Shown: positions 6,577-16,142, counted from the stretch's first letter. The stretch: 41,796 bases of DNA from Actinomycetota bacterium (GCA_004366205.1 SIRW01000015.1:1-41796), one strand, 5' to 3'. Numbers and translations are program-made. Notes: generated from the letters alone by a model not told the origin.

Positions 6577-7557
6577 GGACATGGTGCGCGGCGGCTGGAC
6601 GAAGGTGACCGTGCCGATGCCGTGGCCCGCCCACTTGCCGGCGACGCAGGTCGCGATGGCGGCGGCGAGGTCGTCGTCGCCGGCCCCGCCGCGCAACAGC
6701 GCCCGCAGGTCGGTCTCCTCCAGGCTGAACAGGCAGGCGCGCAGCTGGCCCTCGGCGGTGAGGCGCACCCGGTCACAGGCGGTGCAGAACGGCTCGGTGA
6801 CGCTGGTGATCGCCCCGACGGTGCCGCGCCCGTCGCGGTAGGCCCAGCGCCGGGCGGGCTCGCTGCCGTGCGGCAGGGGGTCCAGCGGGAAGGCGGCGCC
6901 GATGCGCTCGATGATCCGCTCGCCGGGCACCACGGCGGCCCGCTGCCAGGCGTGGTCGGCGTCGAGGGGCATGTACTCGATGAAGCGGACCTCCACGCCC
7001 CGGTCGCGCCCGAAGGCGGCGAAGTCGACGATCTCGTCGTCGTTGACGCCCTCCATGCACACCACGTTCACCTTCACGGGGTCGAAGCCTTCGGCCACGG
7101 CGGCGTCGATGCCGGCGACGACCCGGTCGAGCTCGTCCCGGCGGGTCAGGGCGGCGAAGCGGTCGGGCCGCAGCGAGTCGAGCGAGACGTTGACCCGGCG
7201 CAGGCCGGCCGCGCGCAGCGGTGCCGCCAAGCGGTCGAGGGTGACGCCGTTGGTGGTCATCGCCAGGTCGACGTCGAGGCGGGCCAGTCGCTCGACGAGC
7301 TCGGGCAGCTGGGCGCGCACGGTGGGCTCGCCACCGGTGAGACGGATGCTGTCGATGCCGAAGTGCTCGACGGCGACGCGGGCGACGCGCTCGATCTCCT
7401 CGAAGGTCAGGATCTCGCTGCGGGGCAGCCAGGCCAGTCCGCCGGCGGGCATGCAGTAGGTGCAGCGCAGGTTGCAGCGGTCGGTGACGGAGATCCGCAG
7501 GTCCCGGTGCACCCGCCCGTAGGTGTCGAGCAGCGGCCGCGGCGTGACGCGGGGCAT
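6562..7557 (-). CDS. moaA: GTP 3',8-cyclase MoaA (radical SAM)
   Basis: The 331 residues carry the radical-SAM cluster C28-x3-C32-x2-C35 (RCNLRCTYCMP) and the SAM motif LTGGEPT. The second, substrate-binding Fe-S site is in FCTACDRVRLTAEGQLRACLF (C-x2-C-x13-C). The chain ends in the conserved Gly-Gly tail that threads into the active site and is essential in MoaA. It makes 3',8-cyclo-GTP from GTP. The ATG at 7557 is 6 nt after the moeA stop, so the two are probably co-transcribed. The last codons and stop lie in a 29-bp tandem repeat, but the reading frame stays intact. Confidence 0.96.
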   Translation of the reverse strand: MPRVTPRPLLDTYGRVHRDLRISVTDRCNLRCTYCMPAGGLAWLPRSEILTFEEIERVARVAVEHFGIDSIRLTGGEPTVRAQLPELVERLARLDVDLAMTTNGVTLDRLAAPLRAAGLRRVNVSLDSLRPDRFAALTRRDELDRVVAGIDAAVAEGFDPVKVNVVCMEGVNDDEIVDFAAFGRDRGVEVRFIEYMPLDADHAWQRAAVVPGERIIERIGAAFPLDPLPHGSEPARRWAYRDGRGTVGAITSVTEPFCTACDRVRLTAEGQLRACLFSLEETDLRALLRGGAGDDDLAAAIATCVAGKWAGHGIGTVTFVQPPRTMSRIGG

Positions 7558-7563
7558 CGTCGC

Positions 7564-8784
7564 TCAGCCTACGGGGTCGTCGAGCAGCAGCACCTCGACG
7601 TCGGCGCCGGCGTCGACCCCGTCGCCGTCGGGGACGACGGCCAGGCCGTTGGCGGCGGCCAGGGCGCCGAGCTGGTGGGAGCCCTGCCCACCCGCCGGCC
7701 GGGCCGCCAGGCGGCCGTCACCGACCGTCACGACGACCCGCTGGTAGTGGGTCTTGCCGTCGGGGCTGCGGCGCAGCGGCTCGGTGGCCCGGGCGAGGAG
7801 ACGGGGGCGGTCGAGGGCGGTGTGGCCCCCCAGGCGGCGCAGGGCGGGGCGGGCCAGCAGCTCGAACGACACGGCCGAGGACACCGGGTTGCCGGGCAGG
7901 CCGAACACGGGCACGTCCCCGATGATCCCGAAGGCGAAGGGCTTTGCCGGCTTGATGGCGATCTGCAACCAGTGCATCCGGCCGAGCCGGTCGAGCACGG
8001 CCTTCACCAGATCGGCGTCGCCGACGCTGACCCCGCCGCTCGTGAGGACGGCGTCGCACCGGCGCGTGCCGTCCTGCACGGCCGCGGCGATGGCGTCCTC
8101 GTCGTCGCCGACCCGGCCGAGGTCGACGGGCGCGAACCCTGAACGGGCCAGCTCGGCGAGCAGCATCGGCCGGTTCGAGTCGCGGATCTTGCCGGGGCCG
8201 AGCCGGCCCGGTGGGGCCTCGACGAGCTCGTCGCCCGTGGAGAGCACGCCGACCCGCGGTCGGGGGTGCGCCCGGACCTCGGTCACACCGAGGTTGGCGA
8301 GCACGCCGAGGTGGGCCGGTCGCAGCGGCGTGCCCGCCGTGACGACGACCGTGCCGGCCCGGACGTCGTCGCCGGCGGGGCGCACGTGCTGGCCCACCAC
8401 GACCGCGTCCAGCACCTCCACGGCCCCCTCGCCGGCGGGCCGGGTGCGCTCGACCATGACGACGGCGTCGGCGCCGGGCGGGATGGGCGCTCCGGTCATG
8501 ATGCGGACGGCCTCGCCCGGCCCGACCGCCGGCTCGGGAGGGTCGCCGGCGGTGATGGTGCCGACCACCGCGAGGCGCACGGGCGCGCCGACCGTGTCGC
8601 CGGCCCGCACGGCGAAGCCGTCCATGGCGGTGTTGGCGAAGGGCGGGACGTCCTCGGCGGCGACGACGTCCTCGGCGAGCACGAGCCCCAGGGCGGCGCC
8701 GGTGGCGGTCGGGCGGGGTGCGAGCGGCGTCACCGCCCCCAGCAGAAGCGAGCGGGCGTCGCCGAGGGGGGTGAGGCCGGCCAC
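7564..8784 (-). CDS. moeA: Molybdopterin molybdenumtransferase MoeA
   Basis: The 406 residues show the MoeA domains: an N-terminal segment with NTAMDGFAVRAGD, the MoCF/MogA-like core with TSGGVSVGDADL and VFGLPGNPVSSAVSFELL, and a C-terminal beta barrel (about 335-406). GVLSTGDEL is also characteristic. It inserts molybdate into adenylylated molybdopterin. No separate MogA is visible in the window. The start is GTG at 8784, five bases after galU, and moaA follows after 6 bases, so galU-moeA-moaA look like one transcript. galU next to moeA is a common actinobacterial neighbourhood (from memory). Confidence 0.95.
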   Translation of the reverse strand: MAGLTPLGDARSLLLGAVTPLAPRPTATGAALGLVLAEDVVAAEDVPPFANTAMDGFAVRAGDTVGAPVRLAVVGTITAGDPPEPAVGPGEAVRIMTGAPIPPGADAVVMVERTRPAGEGAVEVLDAVVVGQHVRPAGDDVRAGTVVVTAGTPLRPAHLGVLANLGVTEVRAHPRPRVGVLSTGDELVEAPPGRLGPGKIRDSNRPMLLAELARSGFAPVDLGRVGDDEDAIAAAVQDGTRRCDAVLTSGGVSVGDADLVKAVLDRLGRMHWLQIAIKPAKPFAFGIIGDVPVFGLPGNPVSSAVSFELLARPALRRLGGHTALDRPRLLARATEPLRRSPDGKTHYQRVVVTVGDGRLAARPAGGQGSHQLGALAAANGLAVVPDGDGVDAGADVEVLLLDDPVG

Positions 8785-8789
8785 GCGGG

Positions 8790-9671
8790 TCAGTAGAGCT
8801 TCTCGCGCTGCACGAGGTGCACGAGGAACTCGCGGAACTCGGGGCCGACGTCGTCGCGGGCGAGGGCGATCTCGACGGTGGCGCGCAGGTAGTCGACCTT
8901 CTTGCCGATGTCGTAGCGGCCGTGCTCGAACACGTAGCCGTACACGGTCTGCTCGGCGCGGAGCAGCTCGATGGCGTCGGTGAGCTGGATCTCCCCGCCC
9001 TTGCCCGGCTGCACCCGGTCGAGGGCGTCGAAGATCTCGGGCGTGAACACGTAGCGGCCCATGACCGCCAGGTTCGAGGGCGCCTCGTGCGGCTCGGGCT
9101 TCTCCACGATGCCGGCGACGCGGACGAGGTCGTCGTCGACCTTCTCGGGCCGGACGCAGCCGTAGGCGCGCATCTCCTCGCGCGGGAGCTCCTTGAGGGC
9201 GATGACGGACCGGCCGTACTGCTCGTAGACGCCGAGCATGGCCCGCAGGACCGAGGCGTCGATCATGATGTCGTCGCCCAGCAGGACGGCGAAGGGCTCG
9301 TCACCGACGTGCTGGCGGGCCACGGACACGGCGTGGCCCAGGCCGAGCGGCTCGCCCTGGCGCACCGAGTGGATCGTCGCCAGCTGCGCGAGCCGGCGCA
9401 CCTCGGCGGCCTCGTCGTGCTTGCCGCCCGCCTCGAGGTGGTGCTCGAGCTCGAGGGCCCGGTCGAAGTGGTCCTCGATGCTCTGCTTGCCCCGCCCCGT
9501 GATGATGAGCACGTCGTCGATCCCGGCGGCGGCGACCTCCTCGATGACGTACTGGATGGCGGGCTTGTCGACGACGGGCACCATCTCCTTCGGCTGCGCC
9601 TTGCTGGCCGGCAGGAAGCGGGTACCGAGCCCGGCGGCCGGGATCACCGCCTTGCGCACCGGTCTCGTCAT
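8790..9671 (-). CDS. galU: UTP-glucose-1-phosphate uridylyltransferase
   Basis: The 293-residue protein opens with KAVIPAAGLGTRFLPASKAQ followed by PKEMVPVVDKP, the nucleotide-binding signature of GalU/RmlA transferases. It continues with LGDDIM (metal aspartates), GIVEKP and a late FEHGRYDIGKKVDYLRA. It makes UDP-glucose for cell-wall glycans, trehalose and exopolysaccharide. The ATG at 9671 overlaps the stop of the diguanylate cyclase upstream as ATGA. The longer open frame to 10184 is out-of-gene sequence antisense to nothing functional and lies inside that cyclase in another frame. The coupling links a sugar-nucleotide enzyme to c-di-GMP signalling. Confidence 0.95.
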   Translation of the reverse strand: MTRPVRKAVIPAAGLGTRFLPASKAQPKEMVPVVDKPAIQYVIEEVAAAGIDDVLIITGRGKQSIEDHFDRALELEHHLEAGGKHDEAAEVRRLAQLATIHSVRQGEPLGLGHAVSVARQHVGDEPFAVLLGDDIMIDASVLRAMLGVYEQYGRSVIALKELPREEMRAYGCVRPEKVDDDLVRVAGIVEKPEPHEAPSNLAVMGRYVFTPEIFDALDRVQPGKGGEIQLTDAIELLRAEQTVYGYVFEHGRYDIGKKVDYLRATVEIALARDDVGPEFREFLVHLVQREKLY

Positions 9672-10936
9672 CGGTCGTGTCCTCCGGGGTCGGGGTCGGT
9701 CGTGACGGCTGCGCCGCCTCCGGCGAGCTGGAGCCGATTCTTGCCGCCGGCCTTGGCACGGTACAGCGCAGCGTCGGCGGCGCCGACGAGCTCGGCGACC
9801 GTCGTGCCGTGCGCGGGGTGGGTGGCCAGCCCCATCGAGACGGTGACGGGGAGGTGCATGCCCGCCGGCACCGGGAACGGCGAGCCCGTGACCTCGTCGA
9901 GGATCCGCTCGGCGACCACCACGGCGTCGTCGATCTCGGTGCGGGGGAACAGCACGGCGAACTCCTCCCCGCCGTAGCGGGCGACGGCGTCGACCTCCCG
10001 GGTCGAGGTCATCAGCCGCTGGGCGAGCTCCACCAGCGCGGCGTCGCCGGCCTGGTGGCCGTAGGTGTCGTTCAGCGCCTTGAAGTCGTCGATGTCGAGC
10101 AGCAGGAGCGTGAACGGCTCGCCGAACCGCCGGGCCCGTTCGAGCTCCCGGGCGACCTCGAGCTCGAACCAGCGCCGGTTCCACACCCCGGTCAGCCCGT
10201 CGGTGATCGCCAGGCGCCGGGTCTCCTCGTGCAGGAAGGTGGTGGTGATGGCAGCCTGGACCTGGCGCCCGAACGCCGCGAGGACGTCGACCTCCTCGGC
10301 GCTGAAGGGCCCCCCGGTCACGCGGTCGTAGACGGCGAGCACGCCGTAGAGGCGCCCCTCGACGGTCACGGGCACCGCCACGGCCGCCGGGCAGTCGGGC
10401 TCGGGCGCGACCGGCCGCACGGACCCGGTTGGGCCGGCGCCGGGGTCCTCACCCGCGGGCGCGGTGACGACCGCCGTCGTGGCGCCGGCTCGGCCGGCGA
10501 CGCCCGTGGCGGCGGGCAGCCGGCTGCCGTCGACGGCGGCCCCGGCAGGCGTGCAGGCGGCCGCCACCAGGTCCCGCCCCGAGGCGCGCCAGAACACCGC
10601 GGACCGGGCTGGGACCAGGAGCAGGGCGGCATCGAGGACCACGGCGACGAGCCGGGCCCGGTCGTCGGTCGACTCCAGCACGTCGCCCAGCCGTTCGACC
10701 GCGCGCCGGAACGCGGCCCGGCCCCGCTCGTCGGGCCGGCTCAACCGCGCCTCGAGCTGGCCGCGCAGGACGACGGCGGCGACGGTCGCCACCACCGCCG
10801 CGCCCGCCACGACCAGGGCCGCAGCCAGCGGCCAGCGCGCCCCACCGGCGACGGCCACGCCGAGCACGCCGAGGACCGCCACCGGCCCCACCACCCCCGC
10901 GGCGATGGCCGCCGCCAGCCGCGCCGCGGCGCTCAC
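9668..10936 (-). CDS. Membrane GAF-GGDEF diguanylate cyclase
   Basis: The 422 residues (from GTG 10936) have two membrane helices at about 5-30 and 36-57, a GAF-like sensor at about 80-235, and a GGDEF domain from about 240. The active-site loop is GGEEF (322-326), a functional variant. RxxD (313-316) lies exactly five residues before it, which is the product-inhibition I-site, so active c-di-GMP synthesis with feedback is expected. I reject the start at 11113 because it would run across the fmdB promoter and operator. The GTG at 10936 overlaps the stop of a possible 17-residue leader peptide (GTGA). The 3' end overlaps galU. Confidence 0.88.
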   Translation of the reverse strand: MSAAARLAAAIAAGVVGPVAVLGVLGVAVAGGARWPLAAALVVAGAAVVATVAAVVLRGQLEARLSRPDERGRAAFRRAVERLGDVLESTDDRARLVAVVLDAALLLVPARSAVFWRASGRDLVAAACTPAGAAVDGSRLPAATGVAGRAGATTAVVTAPAGEDPGAGPTGSVRPVAPEPDCPAAVAVPVTVEGRLYGVLAVYDRVTGGPFSAEEVDVLAAFGRQVQAAITTTFLHEETRRLAITDGLTGVWNRRWFELEVARELERARRFGEPFTLLLLDIDDFKALNDTYGHQAGDAALVELAQRLMTSTREVDAVARYGGEEFAVLFPRTEIDDAVVVAERILDEVTGSPFPVPAGMHLPVTVSMGLATHPAHGTTVAELVGAADAALYRAKAGGKNRLQLAGGGAAVTTDPDPGGHDR

Positions 10937-10986
10937 GGGCCGCCGCGGGGGACGGGCCCGGGTGGGCCCGAGCTGCTCGCCGCCAT
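10933..10986 (-). CDS. Possible leaderless 17-codon leader peptide before the diguanylate cyclase
   Basis: An ATG at 10986 lies 6 nt after TACCCT (minus 10998-10993), the spacing of a leaderless promoter. It opens a frame encoding MAASSSGPPGPVPRGGP that ends at TGA 10935-10933, overlapping the GTG start of the cyclase. The peptide has several Pro and Gly codons, including PP, which can slow ribosomes. This may be a translational coupler or attenuator. It is short enough to arise by chance, so confidence is modest. Confidence 0.35.
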   Translation of the reverse strand: MAASSSGPPGPVPRGGP

Positions 10987-10992
10987 CACCCC

Positions 10993-10998
10993 AGGGTA
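10993..10998 (-). promoter_or_regulatory. Putative -10 element (TACCCT) of the cyclase-galU-moe transcript
   Basis: TACCCT on the minus strand puts the transcript start near 10986, the ATG of the putative leader peptide and about 50 nt before the cyclase GTG. I see no clear -35. Confidence 0.4.
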
Positions 10999-11046
10999 GA
11001 CGGGCGCGATGCCCGGTCTGTCTGGGCGCGCCGCCGGTGTGGTGGC

Positions 11047-11052
11047 TACACT
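11047..11052 (+). promoter_or_regulatory. Putative -10 element (TACACT) of the fmdB promoter
   Basis: TACACT immediately precedes the CIRCE-like palindrome and shares its first T. The transcription start would fall about 11058-11060, inside the left arm, so repressor binding would block initiation. No strong -35 is visible. Confidence 0.45.
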
Positions 11053-11078
11053 TGGCACTCGAAGCCCGCGAGTGCCAA
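11052..11078 (+). promoter_or_regulatory. CIRCE-like HrcA operator upstream of fmdB
   Basis: TTGGCACTC (11052-11060), nine bases, then GAGTGCCAA (11070-11078) form a perfect 9-bp inverted repeat. The spacing and core are those of CIRCE (TTAGCACTC-N9-GAGTGCTAA), with the A-to-G/T-to-C substitution seen in GC-rich actinobacterial versions. HrcA, the heat-shock repressor, normally binds this element in front of groES/groEL. It lies 27 nt before the fmdB ATG and overlaps the predicted transcription start. Confidence 0.85.
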
Positions 11079-11105
11079 TCCCTCTCCCGTCGGAGGCGCC
11101 GGTCG

Positions 11106-11405
11106 ATGCCCACCTACGAGTACGCCTGCCGGTCGTGTGACGAGCACCTCGAAGTCGTCCAGTCCTTCAGCGACGACCCGCTCACCGAGTGCCCCGCGTG
11201 CGGCGGGCCGCTCCGGAAGGTCTTCGGGGCCGTCGGCGTCGTGCTGAAGGGCAGCGGCTTCTACCGCACCGACAACCGTTCGTCCTCGTCCCGCTCGGGC
11301 AGCGCCAAGAGCGACAGCGCCTCGAGCGCCAGCAGCGACGGCTCGTCCGCATCCTCCTCGTCGTCTGAGTCGAAGGCGTCCGACGCCACAGCCAAGACGG
11401 CCTGA
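11106..11405 (+). CDS. FmdB-family zinc-ribbon protein
   Basis: The 99 residues start MPTYEYACRSC, the hallmark of the FmdB/CxxC-CxxC regulatory family. Four zinc ligands are C8-x2-C11 and C29-x2-C32 (ECPACGGPLRK), followed by GSGFYRTD and a long low-complexity Ser/Ala/Lys/Asp tail (about 58-99). These small proteins are widespread but poorly understood; a DNA- or protein-binding role has been suggested. GGAGG (11092-11096) sits 9 nt before ATG 11106. The CIRCE-like operator suggests heat-shock control through HrcA. A SAF-domain gene lies 145 nt downstream, an association I recall as common in actinobacteria. Confidence 0.9.
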   Translation: MPTYEYACRSCDEHLEVVQSFSDDPLTECPACGGPLRKVFGAVGVVLKGSGFYRTDNRSSSSRSGSAKSDSASSASSDGSSASSSSSESKASDATAKTA

Positions 11406-11550
11406 CCCGCTCCCCGTCGGTCGCACGCGCCCCCGGGGCGCCGGCGCGCCCGGAGCCCGGCACCGGCCCCTACCCGCGCGGGCCGCACCGCCACTAGGCT
11501 GACGCTTGCGCTTCCCCTCCCGCACCCCTCCGTGCCCGAGGAGGCCGCGC

Positions 11551-12183
11551 ATGCTCCGCCGCCCCGCCCGCCGCCACCGGCTGCTCCCCCGCCACCCCGC
11601 TCCCCACTGGGCCCTCGCCGCCGGCCTCGCCGTGGCCTGCGCGCTGGTGGTGGGCCGGGCCGTGCTGACCGCCCAGGAGGCCCGGGCCCGCTACGGCGAG
11701 ACGGAGGCGGTGGCGGTGGCCGCGCGGGACCTGCCGGCGGGCCACCGGCTCACGGCCGGCGACCTGCGCCGCGCCGAGCTGCCCGCCTGGGCCGTCCCGC
11801 CGGAGCGGGCCGACGCCGCCACGGCTCCCGGCGCGGTCCTGTCGGCGCCGGTCTACGCCGGCGAGGTGCTGCTCGCGCCGCGCCTCGCCCCGGCACCGCT
11901 CGGCGCCGTGGCGGCGCTGCTGCCGCCCGGCACCCGGGGCGTCGCCGTGCCCGCCGGCCCGGCGGAGCTGCGGCTGCGGCGGGGCGACGTGGTCGACGTG
12001 CTCGCCACCGTCGACCCCGAGCTGTCCGGTGCCGAACCCACCTTCGCCGTGGCCACCCACGCCCTGGTCGTGGACGTCGCCGAGGACGCCGTCACCGTCG
12101 CCGTCGACGAGGACGCCGCACCCCGCGTCGCCTTCGCCGTGGTCCACGGCATCGTGACGCTCGTCCTCCGCGGCGCCGAGTAG
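11551..12183 (+). CDS. SAF-domain membrane protein (CpaB/RcpC-like)
   Basis: The 210-residue protein has a very basic N-terminus, one membrane helix (about 19-38), then an exported SAF domain at about 52-115 (VAVAARDLPAGHRLTAGDLR ... LSAPVYAGEVLLAPRL), and a further beta domain (about 125-205, PPGTRGVAVP and RRGDVVDVLATV). CpaB proteins of this type help assemble Flp pili in the envelope, but I see no other pilus gene here. GAGGAGG (11538-11544) is 6 nt before ATG 11551, which decides the start. A TTG at 11506, five bases after TAGGCT (11495-11500), would add 15 residues as a leaderless alternative. Confidence 0.8.
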   Translation: MLRRPARRHRLLPRHPAPHWALAAGLAVACALVVGRAVLTAQEARARYGETEAVAVAARDLPAGHRLTAGDLRRAELPAWAVPPERADAATAPGAVLSAPVYAGEVLLAPRLAPAPLGAVAALLPPGTRGVAVPAGPAELRLRRGDVVDVLATVDPELSGAEPTFAVATHALVVDVAEDAVTVAVDEDAAPRVAFAVVHGIVTLVLRGAE

Positions 12184-12204
12184 CGCCGGGTGCCCGCCCC
12201 GGCG
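12184..12204. terminator. Hairpin between convergent SAF and PHP genes
   Basis: CGCCGGG (12184-12190) pairs with CCCGGCG (12198-12204) around a 7-base loop, directly after the SAF stop and 10 bases before the end of the PHP gene. The symmetric location between convergent genes suggests a two-way terminator. There is no T-tract. Confidence 0.4.
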
Positions 12205-12213
12205 GCGGCGGGT

Positions 12214-12912
12214 TCAGTCCCGGCTGGTGGAGGGGACGATGCGGGGCCGCCAGGCGCGGGCGCGGTCGAAGTGGTGCCCGACCACGCGGCCCCGGCGGAG
12301 GCTGTCGAGGAACGAGGCGGGCCCGTCGAAGTCGGGCACCTCCACGTAGGCGGCGCCGAAGGCCTCGGGCACGTGGGCGTCGCTGCCGGCGCCGGCGGCC
12401 AGGTCGTGCTCGTCGGCGAAGGACCGGGCCCGCTCGTTGAGGTGCCCGAGCGAGGTCTTGGCGTTCAGCACCTCGACGGCGTCGACGAGGCCGGCGCGGG
12501 TGAGCTCGACGAGCTCGGCCTCGCGCAGGTTGTGGCGCATCGGGTCGAACGGGTGGGGCACGTACACCAGCCCACCCTGCTCCCGGATGCGGGCGGCGAG
12601 GTCGTGGGGGGCGAGGCCGAACGGCAGGCGCTCGGTGAGGAAGAGCCCGATGAGCTCGCCGGCGTGGGTGCGCAGCTCCTCGCCCACGACGACCCGGCAC
12701 GGCAGCTCGCCCGCCAGCCGCAGGGCGCCGTCGATGGTGTTGTGGTCGGTGATGCACAGCACGTCGATGCCGGCGCCGGCCACCGCCTCGGCGAGCTCGT
12801 CGGGGGTGGTGGTGGAGTCACCCGACCACATCGTGTGGCTGTGGAGGTCCACCCGCACCCATCCGGGCGGCGGCGGGGCGGCCAGGTGCGGGTGGCGCTC
12901 GACGGCGGTCAC
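12214..12912 (-). CDS. PHP-domain metal-dependent phosphoesterase
   Basis: The 232 residues carry the PHP motifs: VDLHSHTMWSGD (motif 1, HxH), CITDHNTIDGA (motif 2), VVVGEEL (motif 3 glutamate), YVPHPFD, and AGSDAHVPEAFG (final Asp-His pair). These ligands hold two or three metal ions. Relatives include histidinol phosphatases, TrpH/RNase AM-type nucleases and orphan phosphoesterases, and the substrate here is unknown. GTG 12912 is chosen over an upstream ATG because TAGCCT lies 7 nt upstream on the coding strand (leaderless) and the motif region starts soon after. The BON gene is divergent, 52 nt away. Confidence 0.85.
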   Translation of the reverse strand: MTAVERHPHLAAPPPPGWVRVDLHSHTMWSGDSTTTPDELAEAVAGAGIDVLCITDHNTIDGALRLAGELPCRVVVGEELRTHAGELIGLFLTERLPFGLAPHDLAARIREQGGLVYVPHPFDPMRHNLREAELVELTRAGLVDAVEVLNAKTSLGHLNERARSFADEHDLAAGAGSDAHVPEAFGAAYVEVPDFDGPASFLDSLRRGRVVGHHFDRARAWRPRIVPSTSRD

Positions 12913-12964
12913 GCCGGCGAGGCTACCGGGCGTGCGCTGCGGCGGTCGGGGTACACAGAGGGGC

Positions 12965-13327
12965 GTGAAGCACCCGCTGCGCCGCGCCCGCACGATGCTG
13001 GGGATCAGCCGGCTGGCCGTGTGGCTGTTCCTCTGGCAGCACCGTCACGAGATCCTGGGTTGGGCCACCTTCAGCGTCCGGGCCGCCCAGCGCATCCGGG
13101 ACGGTGACACCGAGGACGTCAAGACCGAGGCCCGGCTGCGGATGGCGCTCACGGCCGACCGCCGGACCCGCAACCACCCCGAGCTGGGCCTCGAGGTGCG
13201 CGGCGGCGTCGCCCACCTCCGGGGCGAGGTGCCCGTCGAGGTCCACGACGCCGCCGTCGAGATCGCCAGCGGCATCGACCGCATCCGCCGCGTCCGCGAC
13301 GAGATGGCCGTCCGGCGCCGCCGCTGA
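12965..13327 (+). CDS. BON-domain protein with N-terminal hydrophobic segment
   Basis: About 120 residues: a basic start (KHPLRRARTM), a weakly hydrophobic helix (about 14-24, SRLAVWLFLW), a linker, and a C-terminal BON-like domain (about 47-117) with TEARLRMALTADRRTRN, LEVRGGVAHLRGEVPVEVHD and GIDRIRRVRDEM. BON domains bind phospholipid or peptidoglycan and stabilise envelopes. The start is uncertain: GTG 12965 has GAGGGG too close in front, and ATG 12995 is the alternative. The gene converges on tldE with a 4-nt gap. Confidence 0.65.
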   Translation: MKHPLRRARTMLGISRLAVWLFLWQHRHEILGWATFSVRAAQRIRDGDTEDVKTEARLRMALTADRRTRNHPELGLEVRGGVAHLRGEVPVEVHDAAVEIASGIDRIRRVRDEMAVRRRR

Positions 13328-13331
13328 GCGA

Positions 13332-14692
13332 TCAGGTGCCGCTGAGGGAGACGTCGCGGATAGCGAGGCTCACCGAGCCGGTGCCGTCCGGCAGCCACTC
13401 GAGGTCGCCGCCCACGGCCACCACGTCGAGGAGCATGCGCTGGAGGGTCGACGCGATCGTGACCTCCTGCACGGGCTCGGCCTGCTCGCCGCCGCGGATC
13501 AGCACGCCCTCGGCGCCGACCGAGAAGTCGCCGCTGATGGGGTTCACGCCCGAGTGCAGGCCCGACACCGACTGCACGAGGAACCCCTCCCCCACCTCGG
13601 CGAGCAGCTCGTCGAGGGCCAGCGGCCCGGGCGCCACGGCCAGCGCCCGGGGCGCCACGCCCGGCGTGGAGGCGTAGCCCCGGACGGCGGAGGCGGTGGT
13701 GACCGTGCCGGCGCGCCGGGCCGAGTAGGTGTTGTGCAGGAAGCCCCGCAGCACGCCGCCCTCGACAAGGGCGGTGCGCCGGGAGGCCAGGCCCTCGGCG
13801 TCGTACGGCCCGGCGCCGAGCGAGGCGGGGTCGGTGGGGTCGTCGACCAGCGTCACGCCCGGCGCCGCGACCTGCTCGCCGACGCGCTCGGCGAACAGCG
13901 ACCGGCCCTTGAGCACGGCCTCGCCGTTGAGGGTGCCGCCGATGATCCCGAGGAACGAGGCGGTGACGTGCGGGTCGAGCACCACGGTGAGCCGCCGGGA
14001 CGCCGTCTTGGTGGCGCCCAGCATGCGGGTCGCCCGCTCGGCGGCGTCGGCCGCCGCCTCGGCGACGTCGAGCTCGTCGGGCTCCCGCCCCACGGACACC
14101 CCGAACCCGGTCTGGGTGTGGTCGCCGTCGGCGGCGAGCGCCAGCACCGAGAGGCTGCACGAGGTCCCCCGGTTGGCGGCCCGGATGCCGGTGGAGGTGG
14201 CCAGGGCGGCCTCGCCGAGGCTGTCGCCGTAGGCGGCGACCCGGATGCCGGTGATCCGCGGGTCGGCGCCCCGCACGGCGCGCTCGAGCTCGATGGCCAG
14301 CTCGACCTTTCTGTCGGTCGGGGCGGCCTCCAGGGCCTCGCGGTACAGGTCGATGGCGGGCGGTTCGGCGCCGTCGGGCTCGGCCAGCCCCACGAACTCG
14401 TCGACGGAGCCGAAGGTGGCGTTGTCGCGGGCCTCCTCCAGGGTCTCGGCCACGATGCCGGCGTCGAGCGAGCCGGCCGAGGCGAAGCCCTGCCGGCCGG
14501 CCGTGACGACCCGGATGCCGATGCCGGCGGAGTCGGCCTGGGTGAGGGACTCGACCTCTCCCTCGTAGGCCCGCACGCTGGTGCGCCGGCCCCGCACGGC
14601 GTAGGCCTCGACCTGCTCGCCGTCACGGGCCCAGCCCGCCACCTTCTCGACCAGGGCGACGAGGTCGCCGATGGTGCCGGTCCCGTCACGGC

Positions 14693-14696
<4 letters not shown>
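13332..14696 (-). CDS. pmbA: TldE/PmbA-like protein (inactive partner of TldD)
   Basis: The 454 residues follow the TldE pattern: AYEGEVESLTQADSAGIGIRV at the N-terminus, the central beta-barrel, and a C-terminal VQSVSGLHSGVNPISGDFSVGAEG segment typical of the family. The HExxxH metal motif found in the neighbour is absent, as expected of TldE. In enterobacteria TldD-TldE is a heterodimeric zinc protease that trims unfolded peptides and matures microcins. Actinobacterial pairs are mostly uncharacterised. ATG 14696 overlaps the tldD stop as ATGA, which suits stoichiometric production of the two subunits. No RiPP precursor is visible nearby. Confidence 0.92.
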
Positions 14697-16087
<1,391 letters not shown>

Positions 16088-16142
16088 GGTCGTCCCCTCG
16101 CTCGCCGGGCGGCGGCCCCGGTTGGAACCGCCGCGATGCGCG

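Noticed and set aside
10937-11113. Longer start of the diguanylate cyclase at 11113
   Set aside because: It would cover the CIRCE-like operator and fmdB start in the opposite direction. The predicted -10 (10993-10998) lies downstream of it.
11495-11508. Leaderless TTG start at 11506 for the SAF protein
   Set aside because: Possible, with TAGGCT five bases upstream, but GAGGAGG six bases before ATG 11551 is the stronger signal. The TTG is kept only as an alternative.
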